Assembly (NCBI RefSeq): GCF_003312915.1
Contig: NZ_CP030261.1
Coordinates: 1,426,001-1,490,000 of the forward strand
DNA: 64,000 bases
DNA from: Flavobacterium fluviale
GTDB taxonomy: Bacteria; Bacteroidota; Bacteroidia; Flavobacteriales; Flavobacteriaceae
Direction: 5' to 3'
Below the pieces are notes generated by a model. The model saw only the letters and a program-made list of their open reading frames with translations, was not told the origin of the DNA and did not search any database. The stretch's first letter is position 1; every line of letters begins with the position of its first letter. The translations under genes were made by a program, and so were the position numbers. Shown here piece after piece: positions 36,341 to 44,754 of this stretch.

Positions 36341-37825
36341 ATGGAAAAGAAAATTACATTAGAAGAAATTCAAAATTTTGAAGGCAAGTACCCAAAGCAA
36401 TTGTGGTACTTGTTTTTTGTTGAAATGTGGGAGCGTTTCTGTTTCTACGGAATGCGGGGCGTGCTTACAATTTTTATGGTTGATCAGCTTTTTTTGAAAG
36501 AAGATCATGCTAGTTTGCAATATGGGGCTATTCAAGCTTTTGTTTATGCCTTTACTTTTGTTGGAGGTATTTTTGCCGATAAAGTGCTGGGTTTTAAAAA
36601 ATCGCTTTTCTTTGGCGCAATCGTAATGATTCTCGGCAATCTTTTAATAGCTGTATCTCCTCACGATTTATTTTATTACGGAATCGCATTCTCAATTATT
36701 GGAACTGGTTTCTTTAAGCCAAACGTTTCTTCAATGGTAGGAGAGCTGTATAAAGAAGATGATGGAAGAAGGGATGCTGGTTATGGAATGTTTTATGCTG
36801 GTATAAATGTAGGAGGTCTTTTTGGAGGTGCTTTGTGTGTCTACTTAGGAAAATATTATTCTTGGCAGTTGTGTTTCTTATCAGCAGCATTAGTAATGTT
36901 TTTGGGATTGATTACATTTTTATTTACTAAAAAATATTTGGGACCAATTGGTGATTCTCCTTTATTGGATTTACAGCCATCTAAAAGAAGAATTCGCGAA
37001 ATCGCGGTTTATGTATTATCGCTATTAAGTATTCCATTTATTTTTATAATGGTTAAGAATACTGATTATACGGATTATTTCATGTATACAATTGGTATTA
37101 TTGCTGTATTGTATTTTACTTATGAATTGATAAAGCTGGGAGATGTTAAACTTCAGAAAAAGCTTTTTGCGGCGTTTTTATTTGTGTTTTTCTATCTTTT
37201 ATTTAATGCAATTTATGAGCAGAGCGGTGGTTCGTTATCACTTTTTGCAAAAGACAATCTAGATAACAAATTATTGTTTTTTAATATTGATCCCAACATT
37301 ATCAATAACAGTTCAAATACGTTTTTCGTGGTGGTTTTAAGTCCGCTGATTGGATTGTTGTGGATTTGGATGGGAAAAAGAAAAATTGAACCTAATACCC
37401 TGATTAAATTCGGAATTGGATTTTTGTTTTTGGCAGCTTCGTTTTATATTTTCTATTTAACTAAGTTTTTTGCTAATTCTCAAGGAATTGCTTCTTTAAA
37501 TGTCTTCACTTTCGCTTATTTGGTAACAACAATTGGTGAACTTTGTTTAGGACCAATAGGAATGTCAATCATTACCAAACTTTCTCCAAAAAGATTATTT
37601 GGAATGATGATGGGTTTGTGGTTCCTGGCAAGCGCATTTGGACAGTTGGCAGCTGGAAAATTAGGAGCAGAAATATCAAGATCAAACACTGGAGATACCT
37701 TAATGTCTAAATTACAATCGTATACAGAAGGATATTATCAACTAGCGATCTATTCACTTGTTGCTGGAGTTGTGTTAATTGCGATTTCGCCTGTACTTAA
37801 AAAATTAATGCAAGAAGTAAAATAG
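36341..37825 (+). CDS. POT-family peptide:proton symporter, second copy
   Basis: Starting at the ATG at 36341 gives 494 residues; an ATG at 36326 is also in frame but overlaps the preceding stop. The marks EMWERFCFYGMRGVLTIFMV and GTGFFKPNVSSMVGELY show the POT family. It is related to the gene before it but clearly diverged, including a shorter central loop, so the two likely prefer different peptides. They are almost certainly cotranscribed. Confidence 0.92.
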   Translation: MEKKITLEEIQNFEGKYPKQLWYLFFVEMWERFCFYGMRGVLTIFMVDQLFLKEDHASLQYGAIQAFVYAFTFVGGIFADKVLGFKKSLFFGAIVMILGNLLIAVSPHDLFYYGIAFSIIGTGFFKPNVSSMVGELYKEDDGRRDAGYGMFYAGINVGGLFGGALCVYLGKYYSWQLCFLSAALVMFLGLITFLFTKKYLGPIGDSPLLDLQPSKRRIREIAVYVLSLLSIPFIFIMVKNTDYTDYFMYTIGIIAVLYFTYELIKLGDVKLQKKLFAAFLFVFFYLLFNAIYEQSGGSLSLFAKDNLDNKLLFFNIDPNIINNSSNTFFVVVLSPLIGLLWIWMGKRKIEPNTLIKFGIGFLFLAASFYIFYLTKFFANSQGIASLNVFTFAYLVTTIGELCLGPIGMSIITKLSPKRLFGMMMGLWFLASAFGQLAAGKLGAEISRSNTGDTLMSKLQSYTEGYYQLAIYSLVAGVVLIAISPVLKKLMQEVK

Positions 37826-37876
37826 ATTCATTTTACAATTTGTTTTTTTATGTAAATTTGTGAAAAATTTCTCATT

Positions 37877-38344
37877 ATGAAAAAAATAGTACTCATTGCT
37901 TTATTTTTAATTGGTGCGTTGAATGCTCAGGCACAAGAATTAAAATGGTATACAGATGTAAGGGAAGCTATTACTGTAAGTAACAAAGAACAAAAACCTA
38001 TGTTGATGTTTTTTACAGGAAGTGACTGGTGCGGCTGGTGTATTCGACTGCAGAATGAAGTTTTAAAAACAGAGGAGTTCAAAAAATGGGCATCTGGGAA
38101 CGTGGTTTTAGTAGAACTGGATTATCCAAGAGGTGTTGCTCAGACACCAGAAATCAGAAGTCAAAACAATGAATTACAGCAAGCTTTTGGAATTCAAGGT
38201 TTTCCGACTATTTTCTTCACTAGTGCAGAATCTAAGGATGGAAAAATCAATTTTAAAGGTCTTGGTAAAACAGGATATGTTGCTGGTGGACCATCTGCAT
38301 GGTTAACTGTAGCAGAAGGAATTGTTCATCCAAAAAAAATATAG
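37877..38344 (+). CDS. Exported thioredoxin-fold protein with WCGWC
   Basis: The 155-residue protein has a signal peptide (cleaved near NAQAQ, residue 20) and a thioredoxin-like domain with Cys52 and Cys55 in GSDWCGWC and the cis-proline loop GFPTIFF. It resembles thioredoxin-like disulfide proteins found in the periplasm of Bacteroidetes. Two related genes follow downstream, each without the CxxC. A perfect TAAATTTG box lies at 37853. The redox partner is not known. Confidence 0.88.
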   Translation: MKKIVLIALFLIGALNAQAQELKWYTDVREAITVSNKEQKPMLMFFTGSDWCGWCIRLQNEVLKTEEFKKWASGNVVLVELDYPRGVAQTPEIRSQNNELQQAFGIQGFPTIFFTSAESKDGKINFKGLGKTGYVAGGPSAWLTVAEGIVHPKKI

Positions 38345-38369
38345 TTCTTAAAATCTTAAATAAATAGTA

Positions 38370-38402
38370 AAGCCTCTTACAATTTGTAAGAGGCTTTTTT
38401 TG
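38370..38402 (+). terminator. Terminator after the first thioredoxin-like gene
   Basis: AAGCCTCTTAC and GTAAGAGGCTT arms with a five-base loop are followed by a run of T. It separates the active thioredoxin gene from the two CxxC-less paralogues. Confidence 0.9.
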
Positions 38403-38501
38403 TTTAGTAAGAAAATATTTCTTATCATTTATTCTAATTACATATTTTATATTTTATTATAAATAAAAAAACATATAATGTATTTTTTGTGGTAATAAAA
38501 A

Positions 38502-38531
38502 TTGGAAAATTAAAATATTATGTTAATTTCG
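38502..38531 (+). promoter_or_regulatory. Promoter of the second thioredoxin-like gene
   Basis: TTG at 38502 and TAATTTCG at 38524 are 19 bases apart and match the -33/-7 pattern except for one base of TAnnTTTG. The leader to the ATG at 38561 would be about 20-25 bases. Confidence 0.45.
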
Positions 38532-38560
38532 TCATGCTAATCTAACCAAAACCAATTAAT

Positions 38561-39013
38561 ATGACTAAAAAACTACTTATCCTACTATTTTTTTTAGGTC
38601 CATTTATGATGAAAGCGCAAAATTTAGCATGGAGAACTAACATGACCGATGCTATTGCGATAAGTAACGACCAAAGAAAACCAATGCTGATTTTATTTAC
38701 TGCCTCGGGTGTACCAGAAAATCTTCAAAATGAAATTTTTAAAACTCCAGATTTCGCCGTTTGGTCGCGTGATAACGTGATTTTAGTAAAGCTCGATTTA
38801 TCAGATGTGAATGCTTCTGAAAGCGATCGCGAACAAAATGTAAAACTGAAAAATGCATTTGGGGTTGAAGATCTTCCAGAGGTATGTTTCGCTTTGGCAT
38901 CAGTAAGAAAAAACAAGACTACATTCAGTGCCCTAGGGAAAATTGCTTATAAACCTGGAGGAGCAAAAGCTTGGATTGCAGAATCGAATTCGATTTTACA
39001 TCCAGCTGAATAA
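38561..39013 (+). CDS. Thioredoxin-fold paralogue without CxxC, copy A
   Basis: The 150-residue protein has the same signal peptide, fold and length as its upstream paralogue but TASGVPENLQNEI replaces the WCGWC segment, three residues shorter. The cis-proline position is kept (DLPEVCF) with a Cys two residues later, which the third paralogue shares. An intact frame, separate promoter and terminator show it is a working gene that cannot do classical disulfide exchange. A binding or chaperone role is only a guess. Confidence 0.82.
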   Translation: MTKKLLILLFFLGPFMMKAQNLAWRTNMTDAIAISNDQRKPMLILFTASGVPENLQNEIFKTPDFAVWSRDNVILVKLDLSDVNASESDREQNVKLKNAFGVEDLPEVCFALASVRKNKTTFSALGKIAYKPGGAKAWIAESNSILHPAE

Positions 39014-39047
39014 TACGATTTCATTTAACTTTTATTTAATTTTTTTT

Positions 39048-39082
39048 AATCCCTTTTTTGTTTAAAAAGAAGGGGTTTTTTT
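39048..39082 (+). terminator. Terminator after copy A
   Basis: AATCCCTT...TTTGTTTAAAAAG...AAGGGGTT forms a stem with G-T pairs, followed by TTTTTTT. The rest of the 190-base gap to 39275 is very AT-rich; a TTTG at 39216 and TAGATTTT at 39241 may be the promoter of copy B. Confidence 0.65.
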
Positions 39083-39274
39083 GTTGTCAGAAATTACGAC
39101 AGCGAATTTGATGTTTTTTAGTAGTGTTTATTTAACATTTATTAAAAAAGAGGCTTATTATTATTAATTTGATTTTAATGCTTAGAACTTGGTTATTAAT
39201 TCATTAAATAATTGATTTGATATAATTATTTATATTATTTTAGATTTTATTAACATAACCAAAACTCAAATTAT

Positions 39275-39724
39275 ATGCCTAAAAAACTACTTATCCTACT
39301 ACTATTTTTAAGTCCATTGTTGATTCATTCCCAGAACATAATATGGAAAACAGACATTAATGAGGCCGTGGCCACTAGTGCTGAAAAAAGAAAACCCTTA
39401 TTGATTTTTTTTACGGGTCAAGGCGTAAATCCACAGCTTCAAAATGAAATTTTTGCGACTCGCGACTTTGAGGACTGGTCTCGTAAAAATGTTATTTTAG
39501 TAAAATTAGACCTTTCAGATGCTTCAATTACAGATTCGGCAAAAGAGCAAAATTTAAGACTAAAAAATGCTTTTGGTATTGAAGAAATTCCGCAGGTTTG
39601 CTTTACGGAAGTTGCAGTGAGAAAAGGGAAAACTAATTTTAATAAACTGGGTCTCATTTCTTACATGTCTTCCGGCGTTAAAGCTTGGATTTCCGAGTCC
39701 AATTTGATTTTAAACCCAGAATAA
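39275..39724 (+). CDS. Thioredoxin-fold paralogue without CxxC, copy B
   Basis: The 149-residue protein is close to copy A (shared KKLLILL signal, RKPLLIFFTGQGV...LQNEIF, WSRKNVILVKLDLSDA, and EIPQVCF). It again lacks CxxC. Copy A and copy B are closer to one another than to the first gene, so the loss preceded their duplication. The gene ends 8 bases before the convergent comEC-like stop, and its terminator lies inside that coding sequence. Confidence 0.82.
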   Translation: MPKKLLILLLFLSPLLIHSQNIIWKTDINEAVATSAEKRKPLLIFFTGQGVNPQLQNEIFATRDFEDWSRKNVILVKLDLSDASITDSAKEQNLRLKNAFGIEEIPQVCFTEVAVRKGKTNFNKLGLISYMSSGVKAWISESNLILNPE

Positions 39725-39732
39725 AAAAGCAA

Positions 39733-41766
39733 TTATAATTTATAGTATCCCTTTTCTTTCGTAGAATGAAAAGGGATATTTTTTTTGAGGCAGCTGTTTC
39801 TCCAAGTCTTTTGAATTGAATTTGAATTCGAGCCGTCTGCAATGATGATTTTCGGATGAATATCTTTTAATATTCTATCTAGATTTATCTTGGGAGACTG
39901 GGTTAGAATGAGAATTTCAGGTGCTGACTTAGAAGGATAAATTCCTGTACTATCAATTATAAGGAGTTTTTTATCTTTAAAATAAAGAAGATTTTTAATT
40001 TCTTTAATCTTATTCAAAGCAATGGAGTTTCCTACAAGATACATGTTGAGATTCCTCTTGTTTTTATTTTTATTAAAAGTGGTATCTCTTGTATACAAAA
40101 CAATATTTTTTCCTGTACGTTCAGATATTAGAGTATTATTTTTTTCGTTGTAAACAATCAATTCTGTTTCGCTTTCAATTTGAAATTTAGTTACAATAAA
40201 TGCAATCTGAATTAAAATTAAGGAACAAAATGTCAACACTAATTTATTGTAATTAGGCTTCTTAAACCAGAGAATACTATAAATAATAAAGAGATAAAAT
40301 GTAAGTAAATGATAAGAATTGAAACTAATATCTCTGATAACAAAAGAATCTACTGAAGCAACTGCGTGAATCATTAGATTTAATAAATAGATGCTTTTTT
40401 CAAAAATCAATGTTATAAACAATGGCGGACTTGTAAAAATTGCCATAATCATTACAACAATTCCTGCGATCATTATAAAAGACAGAACAGGAAGAATAAT
40501 TATATTAGTCACAAAAAATAAACCTGGAAATTGATGAAAGTAATACAAGCAAAGCGGTAAAGTCCCTATTTGTGCTGCAAAGGAAACAGTGAGTGCTTCC
40601 CAAATGTAAATTGTTAGTTTGTTCTTTGGTGTATAAATATTCTTTAGAAGCGGCTGGAGCCAAAGGATAAAGAATAGCGCCAAGTAACTTAATTGAAAAC
40701 CAACATCGAATAAAAAATAGGGTTCAAAAAGTAATATTAATAAAATTGAGACTAATAAGGTGTGGTAAATATTACCAGTTCTTCTTAAATGATTTCCAAC
40801 AGCTACAAAAGAAAACATTACAACGGACCTTAAAACCGATGGTGATAATCCTGATATAATTGCAAATCCAGCTAGAGAAATTAAAATAGAAGCAAGTTTA
40901 ATAAAAGAGCCCTTTTTTGTATTTGGAATTGGTTTTAAAATGAAGGTGATAAATAGCATTATAAAACCAACATGTAAACCCGAAACAGACAAAATATGAG
41001 TTGCACCAGAATATTGATAATCCAGAATAATATCTTGTGAAATTTCTTGCTGTTGCCCTAAAATTAAAGCGAGGGCAACATTCATTTCTGCTTTATTAAA
41101 TTCTGATTTTTCGAGGTTTGAAACTATTCGTGAATGTAGTCTAGCACAGTAATACCAAATGTCTTTGGTAACGGTTTTGCTGACTAGAATATCTTTTTTT
41201 TGACAGTAAATCTGAGCATAAATTTGTTTGTCGGACAAGTATCTGCTGTAATCAAATTGATTCGGATTTTTGTTTGATTTATTAGCCTGTAAAGAGGTTT
41301 GGATTTTTATAGTATTTCCAATTATCAAACGATTTGGCGTGCTGTCTTTTTGAATGTTAACTATTATTTTTCCAGTATAAATTTTATCTGAAATACTTTT
41401 AATATGACCAATGTAACGGTCGCTGTAATCGTTACTTTTTAATTTTTCTCTCAGTATTAAAGTTACAGATTCTGGTTTTTCGTATACAGATTGGCAATGT
41501 GTGTAATTGGTTTTTTGAAGTTTATCGGTATGACTTATAAGCGTGATGACGCCAATAAGAAATGATAGGAAATATACCGAAACTCCAAATGAGATATATT
41601 TCTTTTTATGTCTTAAGTTCCAGAAATAGTTAAAACAAAATATTACAAAAGATGATGAAAGCGAAATCATTATCAGTGGTACTGATAAATGTAAATAATA
41701 GGAGGCAATAACTCCTAAACTAAAGGCAATAGTAATTTTAACTAACGGAAAATCTAATACTTTCAT
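39733..41766 (-). CDS. comEC: ComEC/Rec2-like DNA-uptake channel protein
   Basis: The 677-residue protein has an N-terminal DUF4131-like part with two or three membrane segments, an OB-like stretch, and the competence core with HILSVSGLHVGFIM and GLSPSVLRSVVMFSFVAVG, followed by several membrane segments. The C-terminal 150 residues keep the outline of a metallo-beta-lactamase domain but show no HxHxDH zinc motif. ComEC moves single-stranded DNA across the inner membrane in natural competence. No other competence genes are nearby, so the role in this organism is inferred from family. Confidence 0.88.
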   Translation of the reverse strand: MKVLDFPLVKITIAFSLGVIASYYLHLSVPLIMISLSSSFVIFCFNYFWNLRHKKKYISFGVSVYFLSFLIGVITLISHTDKLQKTNYTHCQSVYEKPESVTLILREKLKSNDYSDRYIGHIKSISDKIYTGKIIVNIQKDSTPNRLIIGNTIKIQTSLQANKSNKNPNQFDYSRYLSDKQIYAQIYCQKKDILVSKTVTKDIWYYCARLHSRIVSNLEKSEFNKAEMNVALALILGQQQEISQDIILDYQYSGATHILSVSGLHVGFIMLFITFILKPIPNTKKGSFIKLASILISLAGFAIISGLSPSVLRSVVMFSFVAVGNHLRRTGNIYHTLLVSILLILLFEPYFLFDVGFQLSYLALFFILWLQPLLKNIYTPKNKLTIYIWEALTVSFAAQIGTLPLCLYYFHQFPGLFFVTNIIILPVLSFIMIAGIVVMIMAIFTSPPLFITLIFEKSIYLLNLMIHAVASVDSFVIRDISFNSYHLLTFYLFIIYSILWFKKPNYNKLVLTFCSLILIQIAFIVTKFQIESETELIVYNEKNNTLISERTGKNIVLYTRDTTFNKNKNKRNLNMYLVGNSIALNKIKEIKNLLYFKDKKLLIIDSTGIYPSKSAPEILILTQSPKINLDRILKDIHPKIIIADGSNSNSIQKTWRNSCLKKNIPFHSTKEKGYYKL
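39746..39786 (+). terminator. Plus-strand terminator inside the comEC-like 3' end
   Basis: TATCCCTTTTC and GAAAAGGGATA arms with an 11-base loop run into eight T. It would stop transcription from copy B, yet every base also encodes the last residues of the convergent comEC-like protein (STKEKGYYKL). Confidence 0.82.
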
Positions 41767-41818
41767 GGCTTAAAAGTATTAAATATTTGTAAGAAAAATA
41801 ATAAAAAAATTAGAATTT

Positions 41819-42304
41819 TTAAGGAAGAACTCTGTTTACCTGTTCAAAAGAGTTTTTGTAATAAGGTTCTTTTGTAGAAGAAATAATTACCCCTTTTGAA
41901 GTGGAAGAATGAACAAATTTTACTTCATCTGAATTGGCTTCTGTAATTAATCCCACATGATTGATTTGTCTGCTTTTATTGGTTTTAAAGAAAATTAAAT
42001 CGCCTTTTTTGGCGTCATTCAGCGGAATTACTTTTCCAATTTTAGCTTGGTCATATGAGCTTCTTGGCAATTTTATATTTTCACTTTCGAATGTTGTGTA
42101 AACTAATCCAGAACAGTCGAAGCCGCTTTTTGTAGTCCCTCCCGCTTTGTATCGAACGCCAATATTGTCAGTTGCTTTTTCGATTAAATTGTGAACTAAA
42201 GTTCTATTTTCTCTTTTAGACTCGCTTTTGCTTACGGCAGTTGAAGTCGATTTACAAGAAGTAAAAGCAACAGCCAAAAGCAGGAAAATTATAATTCTTT
42301 TCAA
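41819..42304 (-). CDS. NlpC/P60 peptidoglycan endopeptidase lipoprotein
   Basis: The 161-residue protein has a lipobox FTSC (Cys17) and one NlpC/P60 domain: Cys64 in SGFDCSGLVYTTF, His in INHVGLITE, and a third polar residue in the KFVHSST region. Such enzymes cut peptide stems of the cell wall. The gene starts 10 bases after lpxB and may be in the same transcript. Complete and normal in length. Confidence 0.9.
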   Translation of the reverse strand: MKRIIIFLLLAVAFTSCKSTSTAVSKSESKRENRTLVHNLIEKATDNIGVRYKAGGTTKSGFDCSGLVYTTFESENIKLPRSSYDQAKIGKVIPLNDAKKGDLIFFKTNKSRQINHVGLITEANSDEVKFVHSSTSKGVIISSTKEPYYKNSFEQVNRVLP

Positions 42305-42314
42305 AACGTAGTAA

Positions 42315-43433
42315 TTAATTGTTTTTTAAATCGGCAACTATAAGTTTTGCCGTTTTAGTGCTCGCGCCGACCCCTCCAAGTTTTTGCTCTAAAATATCAT
42401 AGTTTTGAAGCAGTTTAGAGCGATATTCAGGCTCTAATAATTTTTGTAATTCTTCTTTAATTCGTTTTTTATTGCAGTCGGCTTGGATCAATTCGGTTAC
42501 AACTTCTTGATCCATAATTAAATTGACGAGAGAAATATATTTTAATGTAATAATACGTTTCGCAATTTGATAGGAAACTTCACTTCCTTTGTAACAAACT
42601 ACTTCGGGAACTTTAAAAAGTGCCGTTTCAAGAGTAGCTGTCCCAGAAGTTACCAAGGCTGCTGTTGAAGAACGCAGTAAATCGTAGGTTTTATTCGAAA
42701 CAAACGCAATATTTTTGTTTTTTAGAAACTGCTGATAGAATTCATATTCCTGACTTGGAGCGCCGGCAATTACAAATTCGTAATCTTGAAAATCATCAAC
42801 AACACTTAACATTACGCTCAGCATTTTGGTAATTTCTTGTTTACGGCTTCCCGGTAAAACAGCAATAATTGGTTTTTCACCTAAATTATTTTCTTTTCTA
42901 AACGAAGCTTCGTCAAACGCAGGCTGATTCTGAATGGCATCAATTAAAGGATGTCCGACAAAATCAACTGGAAATTGATGTTTGTCTTCGTAAAAACTTT
43001 TTTCAAAAGGCAAAATAACAAACATCTTGTCGACATCTTGTTTGATTGCTTTGATTCGGTTTTCTTTCCAAGCCCAAATTTGAGGTGAAATATAATAATG
43101 AGTTTTATAGCCTAATTCTTTTGCCCATTTTGCAATTCGCATATTAAAACCAGGATAGTCAATAAAAATAAGTACATCTGGTTTAAACTCAGTTATGTCT
43201 TTTTTACAGATTTTTATATTGTTTAAAATGGTTTTCAAATTAAAAACCACTTCAATAAAGCCCATAAAAGCTAGATCTCGGTAATGTTTTACAAGAGTTC
43301 CGCCAGCTTTCTGCATTAAGTCGCCTCCCCAAAATCTAATGTCTGCTTGCGGATCTTCAGCATATAAAGCTTTCATTAAATTAGATCCGTGTAAATCTCC
43401 AGAGGCTTCACCTGCAATTATGTAATACTTCAT
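42315..43433 (-). CDS. lpxB: Lipid-A-disaccharide synthase
   Basis: The 372-residue protein opens with MKYYIIAGEASGDLHGSNLM, the LpxB start motif, and shows DVLIFIDYPGFNMRIAKWAK, YYISPQIWAWKENRIK and ALPGSRKQEI-type (AVLPGSRKQEITKML) motifs of this GT19 family. It joins UDP-diacylglucosamine and lipid X to make the lipid A disaccharide. Its neighbours NlpC/P60 and surE lie on the same strand. I also note the C-terminal half motif SGTATLETALF, conserved in nucleotide binding. Confidence 0.96.
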   Translation of the reverse strand: MKYYIIAGEASGDLHGSNLMKALYAEDPQADIRFWGGDLMQKAGGTLVKHYRDLAFMGFIEVVFNLKTILNNIKICKKDITEFKPDVLIFIDYPGFNMRIAKWAKELGYKTHYYISPQIWAWKENRIKAIKQDVDKMFVILPFEKSFYEDKHQFPVDFVGHPLIDAIQNQPAFDEASFRKENNLGEKPIIAVLPGSRKQEITKMLSVMLSVVDDFQDYEFVIAGAPSQEYEFYQQFLKNKNIAFVSNKTYDLLRSSTAALVTSGTATLETALFKVPEVVCYKGSEVSYQIAKRIITLKYISLVNLIMDQEVVTELIQADCNKKRIKEELQKLLEPEYRSKLLQNYDILEQKLGGVGASTKTAKLIVADLKNN

Positions 43434-43499
43434 AATGGTTTTTTTGAAAAATGCTCAAATTATAATTCAGCAATTATTGTAACAAAGCAAAGATAAGAT

Positions 43500-43769
43500 T
43501 TAAATAACTAATGTAGAAATGGCCAATACAATCACGGCTAAAATTACGCCGCGAGCCATTAATTCTTTGTTTCTTTTTAAAAGAATTGCAAAAACACCCA
43601 GATCTAGAAGTGTTCCTAAAGTGATAATTTTTCCAAGATATCCCTGCTGTTTAATGATATGAATGCCAGAAGAAATATCAAAATTTGTAAAAAAAGTGAT
43701 GAACAAATAACTTCCTAGAAGAGCGGTAAAAATCCCGATTATAAAACCGATAAGTATTTCTTTAACCAT
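43500..43769 (-). CDS. Small membrane protein overlapping surE
   Basis: The 89-residue protein has three hydrophobic segments (about 6-27, 45-62 and 70-89) with few charges. Its start overlaps the end of surE by 8 bases, which implies coupling. I do not recognise a family with a defined function. Confidence 0.72.
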   Translation of the reverse strand: MVKEILIGFIIGIFTALLGSYLFITFFTNFDISSGIHIIKQQGYLGKIITLGTLLDLGVFAILLKRNKELMARGVILAVIVLAISTLVI

Positions 43770-44541
43770 TTAATTTCCATGTATTAAGTTGTTGAATAGA
43801 GTGGTGGGCAGTAAGATCGAATTGTACCGGAACTACAGAAACATATCCGTTTTCAAGGGCCCATTCGTCTGTATCTTCGCCTTGGTCTTCGTTTACAAAT
43901 TTACCTGCAAGCCAGTAATAATCTTTGCCAAAAGGAGTCTGTCTTTTGTCAAATTTTTGTGCGTAGTAAGCTTTCGCTTGTCGACAAACTTTAATTCCTT
44001 TAATTTCTGTTTCTTTTAATTTCGGAAAATTGACATTTAAAACTACACCTGGAGGCAGCTTATTAGCTAGAGTTTCTAAAGCAATTTTTTTGACAAAAGA
44101 CTTTACAGGTTCAAAATCGGCGTTCCAATCAAAGTCTAAGAGAGAGAAACCAATGGCTTGAATTCCTTCTATTCCAGCTTCAACGGCAGCACTCATAGTT
44201 CCAGAATAAATTACATTTATGGAGGAATTTGAACCGTGGTTAATTCCCGAAACACACAAATCTGGTTTACGTTTTAAGATTTCATTAACTGCCAGTTTTA
44301 CACAATCGACAGGAGTTCCAGAACAGCTGTATTCTGCAATTGTGTCATCATCTTTAGAAATTTTATCGAGAAACAAAGTGTTATTAATCGTTATGGCGTG
44401 TCCCATGGCACTTTGAGGTTTGTCTGGCGCAACGACGATTACTTCGCCGATGGTTTCCATGACACTGATAAGAGCTCGTATGCCAGGAGCCAAAATGCCA
44501 TCATCATTTGTAACCAGTATTAAAGGTTTTTCAACTTTCAT
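43762..44541 (-). CDS. surE: 5'/3'-nucleotidase SurE
   Basis: The 259-residue protein has the metal-binding start LVTNDDGILAPGIRAL (Asp13, Asp14) and GINHGSNSSINVIYSGTMSAAVEAG, both diagnostic of SurE. It removes phosphate from nucleoside monophosphates and some polyphosphates and is linked to stress survival. It is followed by a small membrane protein and lpxB. Confidence 0.95.
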   Translation of the reverse strand: MKVEKPLILVTNDDGILAPGIRALISVMETIGEVIVVAPDKPQSAMGHAITINNTLFLDKISKDDDTIAEYSCSGTPVDCVKLAVNEILKRKPDLCVSGINHGSNSSINVIYSGTMSAAVEAGIEGIQAIGFSLLDFDWNADFEPVKSFVKKIALETLANKLPPGVVLNVNFPKLKETEIKGIKVCRQAKAYYAQKFDKRQTPFGKDYYWLAGKFVNEDQGEDTDEWALENGYVSVVPVQFDLTAHHSIQQLNTWKLNG

Positions 44542-44660
44542 TTTATGAATATTATGTGTAATTTTAACAATTGTAAGATTTTAAAAACAAATGTAGTGAC
44601 AGATTTCTCGTGATAAGTCACAAATAATGTAAATTTTGTCAACTAAGTTAAAGAACTTTT

Positions 44661-44688
44661 TTGCGAATTAAACATTTTTATATCTTTA
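44661..44688 (+). promoter_or_regulatory. Probable promoter of the tail-specific protease
   Basis: TTG at 44661 and TATCTTTA at 44681 are 17 bases apart and match the -33/-7 pattern with one deviation. The leader would be about 60 bases and includes no clear hairpin. Confidence 0.4.
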
Positions 44689-44754
44689 ACAAAAAATTAT
44701 CGTGACGTTAGCTCTCGTGGCATAGTTTTTAACGTAACTTAGATAAAAAAATTG

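Noticed and set aside
38561-39724. Calling the two CxxC-less thioredoxin-like genes pseudogenes
   Set aside because: Both have intact frames, signal peptides, shared conserved positions and terminators.
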